Below, piece by piece: positions 22,620 to 34,266 of a stretch of 64,000 nucleotides of DNA. Position numbers and translations under genes: made by a program. The stretch's first letter is position 1. Each line of letters opens with the position of its first letter. The DNA is from Blasia pusilla (lineage: Eukaryota; Marchantiophyta; Marchantiopsida; Blasiales), in the NCBI GenBank assembly GCA_050084515.1, contig CM114272.1, positions 38,440,001 through 38,504,000 of the forward strand, given 5' to 3'. The notes under the pieces are model-generated. The model saw only the letters and a list, made by a program, of their open reading frames with translations, ran no database searches and was not told where the DNA came from.

Positions 22620-24116
22620 AGAGATCCTCACCCGGGTCAGGGTAAGAGGTAGAGACTAGCTGATCGCAGCTCCGTGCCTTCCCTAAGCTGCATCATCGTC
22701 ATGGTAGCAATCCTCTGCTCCAACTGATCGATGCGTGAGAGAAGCGCCGGCTCTGGTGCTCCTGCTCCATCTCCTCTGGCTGGTGGTGGTCCTCTACCAC
22801 CACATCCAGGAAGAACTCCCCGACCCCCTCCAGGACGACCAAGCCCTCGGCCTACCTCTGGATGTGCCCCTCGGCGAAGGTCAAAACATCTATCCCTAGT
22901 GTGACCATATATGTGGCAATGGTCACACTGTGTCCGTGGGTGGGGCCATCCTCGTGGGCTCTGCGCAATCGAGGCGCTGGTGGTCCTCTCCCATGCCAGG
23001 CGCTCTCTCGCCTATGGGCCCCTCCACACGCCCAACAAGACCACATCGGTCCCTACTTGGGCAACATATGTAGGTGCGGTCGTTGCCTCATAGGCTCACG
23101 GTACCCGCGCCGCTCTCTAGGCACACTGGCCCGCTGCCGTGGTATCTGGTGCTCATTCGTTGTGGCACTGTGGGGTCACCGCCGCTCGTGGACCCGTCGA
23201 CTCTCGAGAAAATCCAGCGGTCACTACCGCTCCTCACTCATGTTTAGCTCAATACGCCAGACAACTCAAAGACCACCTTCAATGTGGGCTTCACTGTGTG
23301 AATCAAGACCCCATCTCGGACTCTCCTCCGTAGTTCTCGGTCCGTAACCCAGACCAATCATCGGGTCGATCGCGCCTCGATCACTCCAAACGTAGCAATG
23401 ATCAGCCTCCTCATGCGTGTGAATGCCTCTCTCGACTCTCACCCGATCGTCGCTGAAAATTCTCAGAGACTCTTCAGCTTGTCGGTAAATGCGACGCTTG
23501 GTAGCTCTTCCCCAACCGTCGGAAGAACTCCATTGTGGGGTGAAGCCGGGTGGCCCTCTACCACCAGAGGTCTCGCCACATCGCTGTCTCTCTTGCCCTC
23601 CTCTCCATCTAGTCTCCGGGCTGATGGTATGGGTCTCTCTCCTCTCACAATCCCATCATATGCCTCGCGACCACTAGTGGACACATACCCTGGAGCCCAA
23701 TACATCCTCCAGGCATCGATCTCTACTGAATATAGTGATCGAAACTCCATGTAGTCATCCATCGGAGGACCCTCCAAGAGCTGGAAAAACCCCTTCCATG
23801 CCATGAAAGGGTTGAACCGTGTCAGGGTCCGTATCTCCTGGAAGTCGCACCATGTGTCGAACTCTTGGATGAAATCATCTAAGTCGATGGTGCCCACTGC
23901 ACCCGAGAAACGACGCATGCCCCGATGGCCCATGTCGTCCATCTCCTGCCAAGTACTACTGTCTATGTCGGTGATCTCGTCACCAGACCCAGTGTCCAGT
24001 GATGACGATCCAGTCACGGATGGATGTCGCCGGAGCTCCTCACTGGTAACCCCTCGGTATCTCACTCCACTCCGTATCACACCACTACCACTGCTCGCAC
24101 TACCCGGTTCTTCCAA
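22620..24116 (-). pseudogene. gag with CCHC zinc knuckle (element 1), broken
   Basis: The ATG at 24116 opens a 217-codon frame with an acidic, Ser-rich N-terminus (EEPGSASSGSGVIRSGVRYR) and a helical, Trp-rich capsid-like part (DDFIQEFDTWCDFQEIRTLT, FMAWKGFFQLLEGP). A perfect CX2CX4HX4C knuckle (CDHCHIYGHTRDRC) lies at 22886-22927. A degenerate knuckle-like CWACGGAH lies just before it, and a Gly/Arg-rich tail after it. Stops and frameshifts separate capsid from knuckle. In life gag packages element RNA into virus-like particles. Confidence 0.75.
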
Positions 24117-25316
24117 ACCCTGGAAGAACGCCGCGATGACAAACCCTGTCTCACCCGCTCAAGCACTCAGACTCACCGAGAGTCTCCCACACACCTCACT
24201 AGCTCACCTATGCTAACGTCAATCCCGTGATGACATACCCGGCCTCACGCACGCTCAACACTCGGGCTCACCATGAGCCTCCCAACTGACTCACTTAACC
24301 TAGCGACACACTCTCGGGTCATACACGCGACCCCTACTCGACAACTGCCATATATCCACCAACATGCTACACATGAAAAGAATCTACACTCGTCACCATC
24401 ACTGCACCTATCTAGCACCAGCTAATACCCGATACCCAGCACTCTCAATCATACACGACAAGTGCGGGAAAAGGGACTCGAATGGGTAACCTGATCACGC
24501 CCTCCAACCTGCTGCACCGTCAAAATGCACTCCTCCACATGATATGACAATCTCCGCCACAGAACACTCCCCTCGACCAACACGTCGATCCTCCCGTCAA
24601 CAGATGCGGACAACCCGTCGGCATCATGCACACTGCCCCTCCAGCGTAAACTCTCGCAACGCCCTATGCGCGCCTCTAAAACATCATGTCACGCCCGCTG
24701 TCCAACTTGTCGATCACTCAGCACGTCGACATCCTCCCTGTCCTCACGTTGCCCATGCGCACTGCGTTCGCCGGACCGACCTCGTCCGTCCTACCACGTT
24801 CGCTACGAGTGCATCCACTCTTACCACGTTGGAAAAAGGGGGGGGGAAGACTTGGACCGCGGCCCTATGCGGGCCCCTTGGGCCCTAAATGCGGGGGACC
24901 CCATGCCCTATGCAGGCCCTAAATGCGCTGGGGGGGGCGCTATCCGCGCATACGCCGTCCGCCCGCCTCTTTGTCCGCGCCTGCCGTCCGCGCCCCAAAC
25001 CTAAACCGACCTAACTCTAGCCGCTTTACTTGACAGCCCCTCGGCGGCTGCAAGAACCAAACCTGCCCGTTCCTTCTCTCTCGACGCCTCCACTTGCATA
25101 CACCCGACGCCCCACCACACGCTACACTCGGCTGCTGTCCCCCAACAATCCGCACCAGCAAAATCTGAGAAAAACGGACAGCGCTTCCGCCTACGGCCTT
25201 CGAACAGAAAAATGACACACAACGTCACACACACGCGTCTCGGGGCTCCCGACCAAGGCAACTCGCTTGCCTACCGCAAACAACTTAATTCCCACCGGCC
25301 CGACATCTTTCTCATA
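24117..25316 (-). other. 5' leader of element 1, C-rich on the plus strand
   Basis: No supported coding frame. 24830-24960 is extremely GC-rich with repeated ccctaaatgcg and runs of G. The primer-binding site should lie near 25200-25316 but I could not match it confidently to a tRNA. Confidence 0.5.
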
Positions 25317-25796
25317 TAAAAATAAAGAGTAGTAAAAACGGCACACCCGGCCTAAAACTCCACTCCTCAATCTACATCGGCATATCGAGCCTCGTCCATC
25401 TTGTGCTATCAAGGAATCCGGACGCTAGCACCCTAGTCCTAGCTCACACACATACAAGGGAGGTGCTCCAACGGCCCAACATGAGAAAGATGGCTTAGGA
25501 AAGCCATCTTCCTCTCTTATATAGGTTGGGAAGAGCCAAAAGGCTCTTCTCCTAAAAATAGCCCTTCCCTTGGTAACCTGCGCGCACAGGTTACCAGGGG
25601 CAGGTGACGTGGTCAACAAGTCACACGGCTGTAAAAGACCTCTACATGAAAGTCGTCAAAAACGACATTCCTGACACAATGGACCTATCCTCAACCTCAT
25701 CCGACACTCTGGGACAAAGTTACACTCAAGATAGTCCGTTGGCTCCTACGCCCTATCCACGATAGATCTCGGCCTATTGGCTACTCAAATATGACA
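25317..25796 (-). repeat. 5' LTR of element 1
   Basis: It matches 16251-16736 with few substitutions and begins TGTCA on the minus strand. TATA at 25516-25523 and the ggtaacct...aggttacc palindrome at 25571-25594 are retained. It ends directly against an inverted LTR copy. Confidence 0.85.
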
Positions 25797-26340
25797 CATC
25801 CTAGTTTGACGTAGGTAAATTTCTATCGTGTCGACGGCATAGAGGGTCAACGGGCTGTTTGGGTGTAACTTTGTCTTGAGATGTTGGATGAAGTTGGCGA
25901 TAGGTCTATTGCATTGGGAACGTCGTTTATGGAAATTTCTCTATCTTTTTCTTAGTCACGCAGGTGACCCATTGATCGAGTCAACGGTCATCCGGTAACC
26001 TATGCTCGTAGGTTACCGTTGGGATGGCTACTTTTGGGGGAAGAGACTTTTAGCTCTTCCCAATGGTATAAGAGAGGTAGGGATGGCTTTCCCAAGCCAT
26101 CTTTCTCATGTTGAGCCTTAGGAGCACCTCTCTTGCATGTGTGTGTAGGAACTAGGATGTTAGCGTACGGATTTTCTCATAGTAGAGGGTGGATGTGGCT
26201 CGATATGTCAATGTAGATTCAGGAGTGGAGTTTTAGGCCGAATGAGCCGTTTTTACTTTGATTTTATATGAGAAAGAGATGAGGAGGCAGGGTGGATTTT
26301 TTGTATCTAGGTAGGCAAGCAAGTTGGCTCGGTGGGATCG
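25797..26340 (+). repeat. Diverged inverted LTR copy abutting element 1
   Basis: It is the reverse complement of the element 1 LTR at lower identity: it shares gtgtaactttgtc, ggtaacct..aggttacc, ataagagagg, and ggagtggagttttaggcc, and continues past the LTR into tttatatgagaaag and ggtaggcaag, as the 5' LTR does at 25270-25316. It is therefore a 5' LTR plus some leader of a second, oppositely oriented element. Confidence 0.75.
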
Positions 26341-26733
26341 ACTGGCAAGTGCGACCTCCTATATATGAATTTCAACAAAGCCAATTTGAGTCCCGCACTC
26401 TTAGGCCATTTGTGCATACGCACATTGATGGTGAAAGTTATTGTTACCTTGCAACGAATCATGGTCTTAGATGTAATGTGGCGAATTGAACTACTTTCCA
26501 TATCTTCGCACCTGCTTCCTTTACCAGTATTCCTTCCCATATTTTTTTGTCGTTCACAATCGTTGCTCATGTCTGCCGAATGAGACTTCAAAACCTCGTC
26601 AAGTACACACTTCTCTCAAGTAGACTTGACTTGGTTCTAAGCAATCCATGAAGTTCTTGTACTCACACAACCGTTATCAGGAAGAGATTCTCAACATAGT
26701 TCATCTCTAGAATTACATAAAGCTATAACCCTG

Positions 26734-27093
26734 TCACTCAAGATAACTGTGCAATTCCAAAGGTAAAAGATAGCACAGTTTTCCCATGAAGACTCCTTTC
26801 TCTCTCAAGTATAGATGTTCGAATACCTTGCAAATGAGGCTAACATTAACCAAACCTTTGGCTTGAAGGCGGTTAAAAATTGAAAGAAGAAAATCTTCCG
26901 TCAACTTGCTACAAGTTGCCTTGCTATCACCAGTCTCGCCCTTGTCATAAAGCACTAGGAATGGAATCTCATGACATATCAAAGTAAAGGCCCACCTTAG
27001 TAATGCCACTATCTTGCCAATGTTCCCCCCTCCGCCACATGTATTTCCCCGACAATCCATATTGATTTCTCTCTCTTTCTCTCGCTTTCTCAA
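26734..27093 (-). pseudogene. F-box-like fragment
   Basis: The 119-codon frame contains SKLTEDFLLSIFNRLQAKGL then VNVSLICKVFEHLY, matching the F-box pattern of Leu-Pro/Thr-x-D start, Leu-rich helices and S-L-x-C-K. F-box proteins recruit SKP1 to SCF ubiquitin ligases. No substrate-binding domain (LRR or kelch) is visible nearby, so this is probably an isolated exon or gene fragment. The 5' end overlaps a dispersed repeat at 27060-27165. Confidence 0.35.
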
Positions 27094-27165
27094 GCACCGT
27101 CCAACTAGGGCTCGGGATCTATGGTCGCAAGGCTACGAAAAACACTACTTAATGAGTGTAGTCTC
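27060..27165 (+). repeat. Dispersed repeat D, copy 1
   Basis: caccgtccaact...ggtctatggtcgcaaggct...cactacttaatgagt matches 42740-42830 (same strand) and 37235-37310 (opposite strand). Its nature is unknown; the sequence could be the 3' end of a non-LTR element. Confidence 0.6.
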
Positions 27166-28039
27166 TCTCTCAGGCAATACGACGGATCCCCATATAGCAT
27201 CAGTTGAGTATGATGTTTTGAAATTTATTTTTGGATTGAAACTTGTTTGTAAGAAAAAAGGATTTTGTCTCTAGAGACAATGGAGTCATTAGTTATAGAA
27301 TGGTTGAAGAGGATGGATTAGTCTCTTCTACTACTAGCTCATTCACTGAACTCAGAGAACGCTCTCCTATAGGGATAAATAAGATATTGGAAAGAATATG
27401 TAAACCCTAAACCCTTTTGTTCCCCCACGCATCCATTATTTTTTTGTTAAGTATAAGAGAGGTATATTAAATCCTGCAATTACTCAAATACTCATGTCCG
27501 AGGGACTTTTTATTGTTGGAAGGATCTAATCTGATGTGCCTTTGTGTCACAGATATCATTTGGGGAGAGAGAGTAGCCGAAAGAAATAGTTGAATGCGAA
27601 TATTGAGCATACACTACATCACACACACAACAAAGGTATTCTGCAATGGCATTTTTTCTTTGTAAGGATGAATCAGAATTTTCATGTTTGCAAGGAAGGT
27701 TTTTGGTATTATGGCACTTGAGTTTTACTCAAATATACTTAATTAAGATATTTCTACATGAGTTGCCTTCTTTACGCGTTCATAGTATATTGATATCCTT
27801 AATGAACCCAACCAACAATCTTCATGGAACCTTGCCTTGGTGCCAGGAAGTTGCAAGAGAATAGCAGCCAAGGCAGATCTTTCAAATTAAGCTCTACCCT
27901 AAATCTTTTTCTTGGCCTCATGATTTCCGACCTAAGAAAGATGAGTGCATGAGACTACCTTCAGCCTATTTCTAAGGAGTAGCTTAAGAAGATAAAAATT
28001 GTCATAATCTAAAAGCACAAGCAACCTATTTCCACATGA
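27166..28039. other. Intergenic, no feature recognised
   Basis: AT-rich, with short open frames only. Confidence 0.4.
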
Positions 28040-28690
28040 AGGTAGTCTTCTTTTTTATTTAGTTTGATTATAGCCTTTCTTTTCCACTCAATTTGAAGAC
28101 TGACGCTCATTCTAGACTTGGATTTTCTAGACTTAGAAAATCCAATCCAAAATTGAGTCTGCCGTGTTTGAATGGCCTTTAGTTGAGAATCTTTGTCTCA
28201 TATTTGAAGTCCACATGTATATTCAATGCAAAAGAGATGAAATTGATAGAATCAAGCCATGCATTAACCTCACTAAATCTATTAACTAATTTTTCTGATC
28301 TGGTCACCTATGTTGTCCTTCAATGAACAACAAGTATTGCTGCAGCCGATGAGCCGCTTGGACGAATTAAAGCACGACTTTCTTCTCTTGCAACTTTTGC
28401 AGAATCCCAAGGTTTAACCAAGTAATTGGCGCATAGACAAGAGAGATTTGATCCATGTGCTCTCATTTTCAGCCACACCTAATCTTTAGCTTTCTTTTCA
28501 AATTTTTGTAATTTCAGCTTTCTTGTCCATTGAGTTTGAAGACCGATACTCTCCACTGTGTGATTATAGCCTTATTTTCCATCCAATTTGAAGACGAACG
28601 CCCTTCACTTTGATTACAACTGTGTTATCCATTCACCTTGGAGATTGATGCTCTACTTTCTCATTACAATTTTCTTTTCCATTCATGGGA
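28040..28690. repeat. Degenerate repeats of a 60-65-nt unit
   Basis: A unit of the type gattatagcc-tt-ttttcca-tcaatttgaagac-gaogc-like sequence (core: ttccat/ctcaatttgaagactgacgctc) recurs at about 28066, 28515, 28560, 28615 and 28670 with considerable divergence. The last four form a near-tandem array at 28490-28690. Confidence 0.5.
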
Positions 28691-29706
28691 AAGATCAGGC
28701 AGATGCTAGTACTACTTAAAAGGAGGTGTTAAAGGAGTTGGATGGGCATGTAAAACCAATTTGGAATGGTATGTGTGTACATTCTTCCTATTGCATCCAT
28801 GTTGTAGATGTTTTTTTCTACATTTGTTAATATCTAGTTTAGTCATGGCCTAGTTGAGTTAGTTAAATACTTTTGCAAAGCTTTTGGTAGCGAATCAAAG
28901 TTCTTAGTGTGTTGCATAGCACTGGCCTTGCTGCAATCTAGTCTGACAGAAGGTAGAGGAGATACTCTCTCTAAGTCTTATCTTCCCTACTGTTATACTA
29001 AGAGGCAAGTTTTTTTGTCCAGATAATTGCTGGAAAAAAATGACGCTTAGAGATATAAGCCAATGTATGATCTTTGAGCTTGTGATCTCATTTGACACAT
29101 GAGTTAGAAATTGATTTTCTTGTTATGCACATGATGAAATTCATGGATGGAATGGCCTCATGCTAGTTCTGACTTTATACATGGAGATACTTCTCTTCGT
29201 CTATCTTTTATCACAAAATTCCCTTTGTATCTAGTTGCAGTAGTTTGTGAAAACCCATTTCAAATCACTTACGTAGTCTTTAATGTATTTGATGACTAAA
29301 TTTTGGCTCCAGATGGTATTCTCGGGGAGCAAGAAGCCTCTCTAAAGAAGAAAAAGTGTTTAACTTAAGGGCCAACCAACATCCTTCACCCAGCAAGTAG
29401 TGAACAAGACAGCGATGTCAAGCCTAGGAGCACCAAGAAGAACACTATAAAAGTAAGTATAATTATATTTTTTCAAAGCATTAAGTACTCATGAACTTCC
29501 TATCCTCACTTGAAGGCATCTAAAGTGTTCTGATTTTACCCTCTAAATGATAATGGAGTGTTTATGTCAGGTGGGATATCTAAAGTTTTCAAGATGTCTA
29601 CCTTTCGAGGGTTTTTCCTTTACTAAGGGAATTATATTCTTACGCTATGTGTCAACCTTTCATCTATGGAATTTTGTTCTCTAAGATTTACTCTTGTTAG
29701 TGTTGT
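28691..29706. other. Intergenic, no feature recognised
   Basis: No supported gene. It precedes the CACTA-like exon and may contain decayed transposon sequence. Confidence 0.35.
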
Positions 29707-29711
29707 TTGCA

Positions 29712-29990
29712 GCTTTGTGTGGGAGATGAGGTTCAACTCATCAAACCTAAGCTCAATAGGAAAATTTTGGGCATTGGTATGAAAAGAGGGTTGAGTGGAC
29801 GTGACAAATACCACAAGATTGAAACTCCCCCTAGATTGGTGCGATTAGACCTGAAGATAGTCCACCTAGTTTTCATGGATCATAAATTGTGGCAAGCAAA
29901 TGAAGTGGACCCGCGACCCCAATACACATTAGGTGATATTCTTGGGAGTAATATGCTTTGGCCTAAAATGAATTTGAAGAAATTCATACG
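29712..29990 (+). pseudogene. CACTA (En/Spm-like) transposase-related exon fragment
   Basis: An acceptor (gtttgcag ending 29711) opens a frame reading LCVGDEVQLIKPKLNRKILG ... IVHLVFMDHKLWQANEVD ... YTLGDILGSNMLWPK. The spacing of a VELxKPK-like start, a V-x-V-x-x-D middle and a TIGEALGSxxxWPxxLI-like end resembles the conserved C-terminal region of plant En/Spm-type transposase proteins. The frame runs on into AT-rich hydrophobic sequence that is probably not coding. I saw no flanking CACTA terminal repeats. Confidence 0.4.
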
Positions 29991-30639
29991 ATTAACATCT
30001 TGCCTATTTCTAAATACAATTCTTTTGTTGACAATACTACAAGTGTCTTTGTTGGACAAGCAATTTTGGAAGGGCTTAACTTTTGTATTCGCTGGACCAA
30101 GTTTCAGTAATAATTTTTTTCTTTGCTCTTTGTTCTATTTGTTTCTATATCTATTCTTGACATGCAATTTTACATATTAATTTGTTGGATGTTGTTAGAC
30201 CATACATTAGTGCCATCAATTGTTTGCAATTACATACCACTCTTTGATTTTATTTTTGTCTTGTCTTGTTTCAATTTTTGATATGCACTACGACACATTC
30301 TTTTGCTGAACAGAAAATTTTGAAAGGGTTTAAATATTTGTATTCATGTTTTACAATAGTACCATCAGTTGTTGCCCTTACATACTAGTGTTTGGTTTTG
30401 TTTTTTATACATCTTAATGTTTCATATTCGATACATGCAAGTTAAAGGTCAATCTTTGGCACTCTTATACTTGTAAATGGGAGCATTCCTATCTACTAAC
30501 GAGAAACATTTTGAGTAATCTACAACACAAGAAATCTGAAATTCTCATCTCGGCTACTCAGACATAATAAAGAAAGAGAGTCCCAAAAAGGATATGGTAT
30601 TTAGTAGAAAGAAAACACTCATATAAAAGACACTCGGTC
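29991..30639. other. AT-rich intergenic DNA
   Basis: No supported feature. Confidence 0.4.
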
Positions 30640-30945
30640 ATATAAAGCAAACTCTACTCATTTAGACAAACGAAACTCATCAATATGACTTCGTCACATT
30701 AAATGACTCAAGCTTATGCAATCATTTACACAAATAAAGTGATCAAAATGACTAAAAAATCTTATGACTCAATAAACTCTAGTCATTTAGATGAATTAAA
30801 ATGATCAATATGACTGACTAGAATTTTATGACTCAATAATCTAGTAATTTAGACAAAACACATTGATTAATATGACTAGGTAAATTTTATGACTCCATCA
30901 TCTTGAGTTATTTAGAAAAATGGAAGTGATCAATATGACTCAATA
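30640..30945. repeat. Degenerate tandem repeat, about 60-65-nt unit
   Basis: About five copies of a unit containing ctagtcatttagac, atgatcaatatgact and ttatgactcaataa follow each other up to the boundary of the inverted LTR. Confidence 0.6.
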
Positions 30946-31470
30946 TGTCACGTTTGTTAGGACAGATTGTTGAGAACTAGTAGATCGTCTTCAGAGATAC
31001 TGGAAGACAACCTCATGAGATCTAGGATGACATGTTGAGGCCACGGGTAACCTGAAAGAGCAGGTTTCCCCTTTGTTAGGGCTCATTTGGAGCCACAACG
31101 AGAAATTTGCTATTTCGAGTAAGTTTCCATTTGGAATATAGTTGATTTTCCACTTTGGGAAGTTTCCCTGGACCTGCTAGAGTAGGTCAAGAGCCAAGGA
31201 GGTGACCTACGAGCATAGGTTAGCGTGGAGAGGACTGGGGAGAGGGAAGGGGGTATACCTCCGAGAGAGAGAGCTTGAGAGCTCTTTCTCTCTTTGTTGA
31301 ACCTCTTGGCATGATGCAGCGGAGTTATGGTGCTCCTTGCCTTGTGTGTGTAACCCAAGCCTCTCATTAGGAGAGTGGGTTTGTTTTGACATGAGAGAGA
31401 GTGGACACCGTGGAGAGTTTGGTGTGCACTTTATCTCATGTCAAAGGGGAGGACCATATCTCTGCCCCTT
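30946..31470 (+). repeat. Inverted LTR (subfamily of 52558-53085) next to element 2
   Basis: It is the reverse complement of the LTR at 52561-53060 at moderate identity (shared ctcatttggagcca, gggtatacct, cctctcattaggagagtggg, and the Ser/Leu-poor ct-rich blocks). At about 31471 it joins integrase sequence of element 2 in the opposite orientation. The junction removes the PHD end of that element. Confidence 0.65.
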
Positions 31471-32420
31471 ACTTAGCCCTCTGAGAACATGCTTGCATCC
31501 ATACACAAGGGTCATCAAGGTTCAACACCTCACGAGCATCTCGAAGAATGGCCGCAAGTAAATCTCTCTCTCGACCATAAAGCAGCAAGTACGGTGAGAA
31601 AGACGCTAAGGATCCTTGCCTACTGAATCTGTATCTCATCGCCAACCAAGGCAACTGGAGGTCCCAATCTCTTAGGTGACCTCATTGCAAGCTATACTTG
31701 CATAAGCTCTCTTCACCGTCTGCACAACCCTCTATGCTAGTCAATCCACCTCATGATGATCTCGCAAAGTAGTGCGATGGTCGATCAACGTCTGATCACA
31801 CAAGGCTTGAAACTCCCCGCAAAACTCTGTACCCTGGTCTGTCAACACCTCAGCTGGTGTGCCATAAGGACTCAACACTCAATCTAGGAAGGCATACGCA
31901 ACTCCTTCACTCGCTTTGTGAGGCAATGCAACCAACTCTATCCACTTTGAGAAGTGCTCAACCATAACCAACACATAACGATTATGGCGCTCCGTCAAAG
32001 GTAAAGGTCTTACAAAATCCAAACTTCATCTATAGCCTAAACCCATGATTGGAAGTGGATGCAATTGTGGAGTCAGAGCATTGAACGATGCCCAGACTTG
32101 ATCATACACCATGCATCTAGCAACAAACTATTGAATGTCATTCTGCATGCCTAGCCACTAATACTATATCTGGAGCAAGTTGTACGTTTGCTTCATTCCA
32201 AAATGATCCCACTCCTCGTGGGCATGCGGCACCAAACGTGCTCTCCGAGAAGGATGAGGCACTATGCGTACTCTACCATCCTCCCAAACTCTTAACACAT
32301 GTGTCCCCTCCCATCGGAACCATTCGGCTTGTTGTAGGATCCGATCCCGCTCTCTAGCACCCACCGTGCTTGCAATGCTGCTAGTACGAAGGTACTCCAA
32401 GAGTACTTCATCATCGTGAG
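31471..32420 (-). pseudogene. Integrase (element 2), broken
   Basis: The N-terminal part has WEGTHVLRVWEDGRVRIVPH and HAHEEWDHFGMKQTYNLL from the HHCC zinc region (32164-32340). The core to 31700 and the C-terminal SPYLLLYGRERDLLAAILRD follow, with several frameshifts. Confidence 0.75.
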
Positions 32421-32424
32421 TGTC

Positions 32425-32990
32425 TCAACCACTTGTCGTCTCCTCACTCGCCTCGAGATCCAAGGACTCTCCATCAGACCTCGCCATCGAAGTCTCAACA
32501 ACTTGGCTCTCCATAGCCAACAAGCCTAAATAGGTTGACGCATGCGTCAACCTATTTAGGCATCTTGGCACCAACTCCTCATCACTCTCTCCATGCCAAC
32601 GAGCTCCAGTCACATCTCGTTGACTCGGGCATGGATTACGGCTCAACCCATCTGCATCCTGGTTGAGCGTCCCACGTCTTTGTACCACTTGGAAGTCATA
32701 CTCCTGCAACAGCAAAGCCCACCGTGTAAGCTTCATTGTAAGCTCGGACTCCATAAACCACTTCAGTGGCTGATGATCACTAATAATGGTAAAGGGTTTG
32801 TCGAATAAATAACACTTGAAATGTGCGAGAGCCCACACTATAGCCAAACACTCATCCTCGTATGAGCTATACCTTGCCTCTGAAGCGTTGTTCGAGCGAC
32901 TAGCGTAAGCCACCACAAACCTCTCTATCCTCATTGTCATGATGGGTAAGCACCTATCCAAGTCCCAACATGCTACAATCTGTATGCAAC
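32425..32990 (-). pseudogene. RNase H (element 2)
   Basis: VVAYASRSNNASEARYSS, SDHQPLKWFME and NQDADGLSRNPCPSQRDV identify the domain. It is open over most of its length but lacks a clean first catalytic Asp block, which lies across a frameshift near 32961. Confidence 0.8.
32524..32561. repeat. Perfect 38-bp palindrome inside element 2
   Basis: gcctaaataggttgacgca is followed immediately by its exact reverse complement. The corresponding place in element 3 (about 54927-54947) has only the left arm, so the palindrome arose in this copy. Confidence 0.92.
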
Positions 32991-33995
32991 TAAAAAGGAT
33001 ACCCCTTGATTGGTCTCCTCAATATGGGCGCTAAAATGAGCAGCTAATCCTTGAGCAGCTAAAATGCTCTCTCTTGCTCATCCCCCTAGTGCCATTTGTG
33101 ATCCACCTTGGTCAATGGTCAGCAAGGTCAGTGGCTTCGCAATCAAACTGAAACCCTTGATGTACCGTCGATTGAAGTTTGCCAATCCCATGAATGCACA
33201 AACGGGGCTCACATCTGTAGGGCGTAGAATGCGTGAAATAGCCTCTACCTTCGTCTGCTGCACACCAAGGCCATCTGGGTATATCGTGTGACCTAAGTAC
33301 TCAATCTAGTCGTAGAAGAACTTGCACTTGTCTAGATGTTGCTTCAGCCCATATAACTGAAATCATCAAAACACCTCTAGATGTCGCTCATGCTCCTCAA
33401 CCATGGCGCTAAAGACTATGATGTCATCAATGTAACATCTTAAAAAATCCAGACCTGCCAAGATCCTATCCATGACCCTATGAAACTCAGTCGAGGCGTT
33501 CTTTAACCCAAATGGTAAGAACCGCCATCGGTACAAAAAATCCTTCCCGTGAGGATCAATGCCCCAAAATTCCGTCTTCTGCCTGTCCTCCAATCTGATA
33601 TGCAGCTGATGGTATTCGGTTCGAAGATCTAACGAACTGAAGATCTTTGCATGGCCAATCGCATCAAAGATCTCCTCAAGAGTGGGCATGGGATACCTAT
33701 TGAACTTTGTTTGCCGATTGATAGGTCGATAATCTCCACACATCCGCCTATCCGCCTAGTTATCATGCACATCCTTCTTGGTGGGCATGATAGTGGCAGA
33801 GGCATACTGCCCATGCGACATCTCCACCAGTCTTGCTCCAACCAAGTCCTGGCTCCTGCTCTGAATCAGAGCCCTCTCCATGTCACTATACTTGTAGGGT
33901 CGTCGAAAGATCGGCATGTCGCTAGACAACTCAATGCGGATCTCAGGACCCTTCAGCGTACCCAAATCATGCATGCTAAATGCAAAACAACTCAT
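32991..33995 (-). pseudogene. Reverse transcriptase (element 2)
   Basis: 33366-33743 is open and carries CGDYRPINRQTKFNRYPMP, AKIFSSLDLRTEYHQLHI (first catalytic Asp), FGLKNASTEFHRVMD and YIDDIIVFS (catalytic DD). 33756-33995 has the N-terminal part, separated by a stop; 33078-33263 has the connection region. Best-preserved RT palm in the window. Confidence 0.88.
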
Positions 33996-34266
33996 TAACT
34001 CCTAAGGAAGTGATGTATCCGACCCCACTCTCCTCTTGTCAACTTAGGGCCCATATTTGGCACCCAAGTCTCCATCGTGATTTCGGTAGGACTCTCAGGC
34101 ACGGGTTTCCTTGGTTCCTATGGTGCAACCCCATCTCAGACAACATGACTCAAGTGCTCCCTTGCAACCAACTGCAACATATGATCTCCTCCAGGTGCAG
34201 TACCGGGAACCACGTCTGATGTCGTGGCTATTATCTCCCGGCTTACTTGCAAAACATTCCAAGACG

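Larger units (their letters stand above)
16106..25796 (-). mobile_element. Ty3/gypsy LTR retrotransposon with DNA methyltransferase and PHD finger (element 1)
   Basis: LTR-like cores at 16251-16736 and 25317-25796 are nearly identical direct repeats. Between them, on the minus strand, lie gag with a CCHC knuckle, a protease-like region, a C5-methyltransferase, RT, RNase H, integrase and a PHD finger. RT before integrase is the Ty3/gypsy order. The methyltransferase between protease and RT, and the PHD finger in the place where chromoviruses carry a chromodomain, are both unusual. Every domain has at least one frameshift or stop, so the copy is dead. An inverted LTR copy abuts its 5' end at 25797. 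Confidence 0.85.
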
